From assembly GCF_011752525.1 (NCBI RefSeq), contig NZ_VWXI01000002.1, positions 186,001 to 250,000 of the forward strand: 64,000 nt of DNA, read 5' to 3'. This DNA comes from Pantoea sp. Cy-639. GTDB taxonomy: Bacteria > Pseudomonadota > Gammaproteobacteria > Pseudomonadales > Pseudomonadaceae. How positions within the stretch are numbered: the stretch's first letter is position 1; each line of letters starts with the position of its first letter. The position numbers and the translations under genes are program-made. The notes beneath the pieces were generated by a model. That model was not told the origin of the DNA and ran no database searches. It saw only the letters and a program-made list of their open reading frames with translations. Positions 63,696 through 64,000 of this stretch are shown piece after piece.

Positions 63696-64000
63696 CTACA
63701 GCTGCCAGAATGTCAGGCAAACCCCATACTCATCGAGAAGATCATCAGCAATCTCAAACTGAAAAACCTTCTCTGGAAAGCAGTCTGACAACGCGCGCTT
63801 CCAATACCTAGCGATCTGCTCGGCAAACAAATGACAAAGACGATAATCCTCCTCCGACAGCCCAACCTTAAATACGGGTCGATTCGGCGAATCCTCCCAC
63901 TTTGAAAAGAACTGATTTATTGAGAAAATGTTTCTGTACCGCTCAACATCTTTACGCGATGTGCTTTGCTCCAACGCACCAGCTTCAGTCTCGACCAGCC
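63696..64000 (-). CDS. Unknown protein, C-terminal part, runs off right edge
   Basis: The frame is open to the window edge and reads VETEAGALEQSTSRKDVERY, RNIFSINQFFSKWEDSPNRP, VFKVGLSEEDYRLCHLFAEQ, then a C-terminal FEIADDLLDEYGVCLTFWQL. About 100 residues are visible. Base composition is clearly lower in GC than the core genes, with AT-rich codons, suggesting acquired DNA. A TTG at 63974 could be a start but the sequence before it is equally protein-like, so the true start is probably beyond the edge. No family recognised. The frameshifted gene follows 34 bases downstream on the same strand. Confidence 0.65.
   Translation of the reverse strand, partial: LVETEAGALEQSTSRKDVERYRNIFSINQFFSKWEDSPNRPVFKVGLSEEDYRLCHLFAEQIARYWKRALSDCFPEKVFQFEIADDLLDEYGVCLTFWQL

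Overview
The window is about 64 kb of GC-rich chromosome from a fluorescent Pseudomonas, most likely the P. putida group. Evidence from remembered family sequences: XenA, AceK, PhaJ1, MoaA, malate:quinone oxidoreductase and 4-hydroxyproline 2-epimerase all read as near-identical to P. putida proteins. Pseudomonas-type REP/REPIN palindromes are scattered between genes. No rRNA, tRNA, CRISPR array, transposase or integrase was seen. Most of the window is ordinary core chromosome; the last 2.5 kb looks accessory.

Layout. 1-2.5 kb: fatty-acid and PHA genes (fadD2 partial, an alpha/beta hydrolase, phaJ1). 2.6-6.2 kb: a minus-strand block with an ECF42-type sigma factor, an SRPBCC protein, a DGPF/YCII protein and a SnoaL-like protein, preceded by a sequence resembling an ECF42 promoter; behind it lie an AAC(6')-like acetyltransferase and a GyrI-like protein. 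6.4-14.7 kb: LysE exporter, a PLP dehydratase divergent from a MocR regulator, deformylase, YihY, CsbD, CvfB and unknowns. 14.8-21 kb: aceK, two EamA transporters, lpxO, cysK. 21.3-28.2 kb: a MoxR ATPase/VWA pair, then a 5-oxoproline module (LysR, MFS, PxpA, PxpB, PxpC). 28.2-41 kb: conserved small and membrane proteins, oligopeptidase B, an HNH protein, a SPOUT methyltransferase, an M61-like protein without its zinc motif, RNase D and eptA. 41-50 kb: a trans-sulfuration enzyme with an Lrp regulator, and a molybdenum block (FdhF/YdeP oxidoreductase, moaA, bestrophin, moaB, LysR). 49.8-57.4 kb: a complete trans-4-hydroxy-L-proline catabolic cluster (PAS-AraC regulator, APC permease, epimerase, deaminase, semialdehyde dehydrogenase, D-hydroxyproline dehydrogenase). 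57.5-61.3 kb: xenA with a divergent ArsR regulator and an operator-like palindrome, then a signal-peptide-bearing malate:quinone oxidoreductase and a small DUF4223 lipoprotein.

Right edge (61.3-64 kb): a perfect long REPIN, paired small DUF6124/DUF3077-type genes, a coiled-coil membrane protein, a 16-base direct repeat, a gene broken by a one-base frameshift, and a lower-GC gene running off the end. No obviously new multi-gene defence or biosynthetic system is visible. The points most worth testing are the ECF42 operon with its candidate autoregulated promoter, the REP sequence read in frame inside pxpC, the metal-site-less M61-like protein, and the unexplained right-edge genes.
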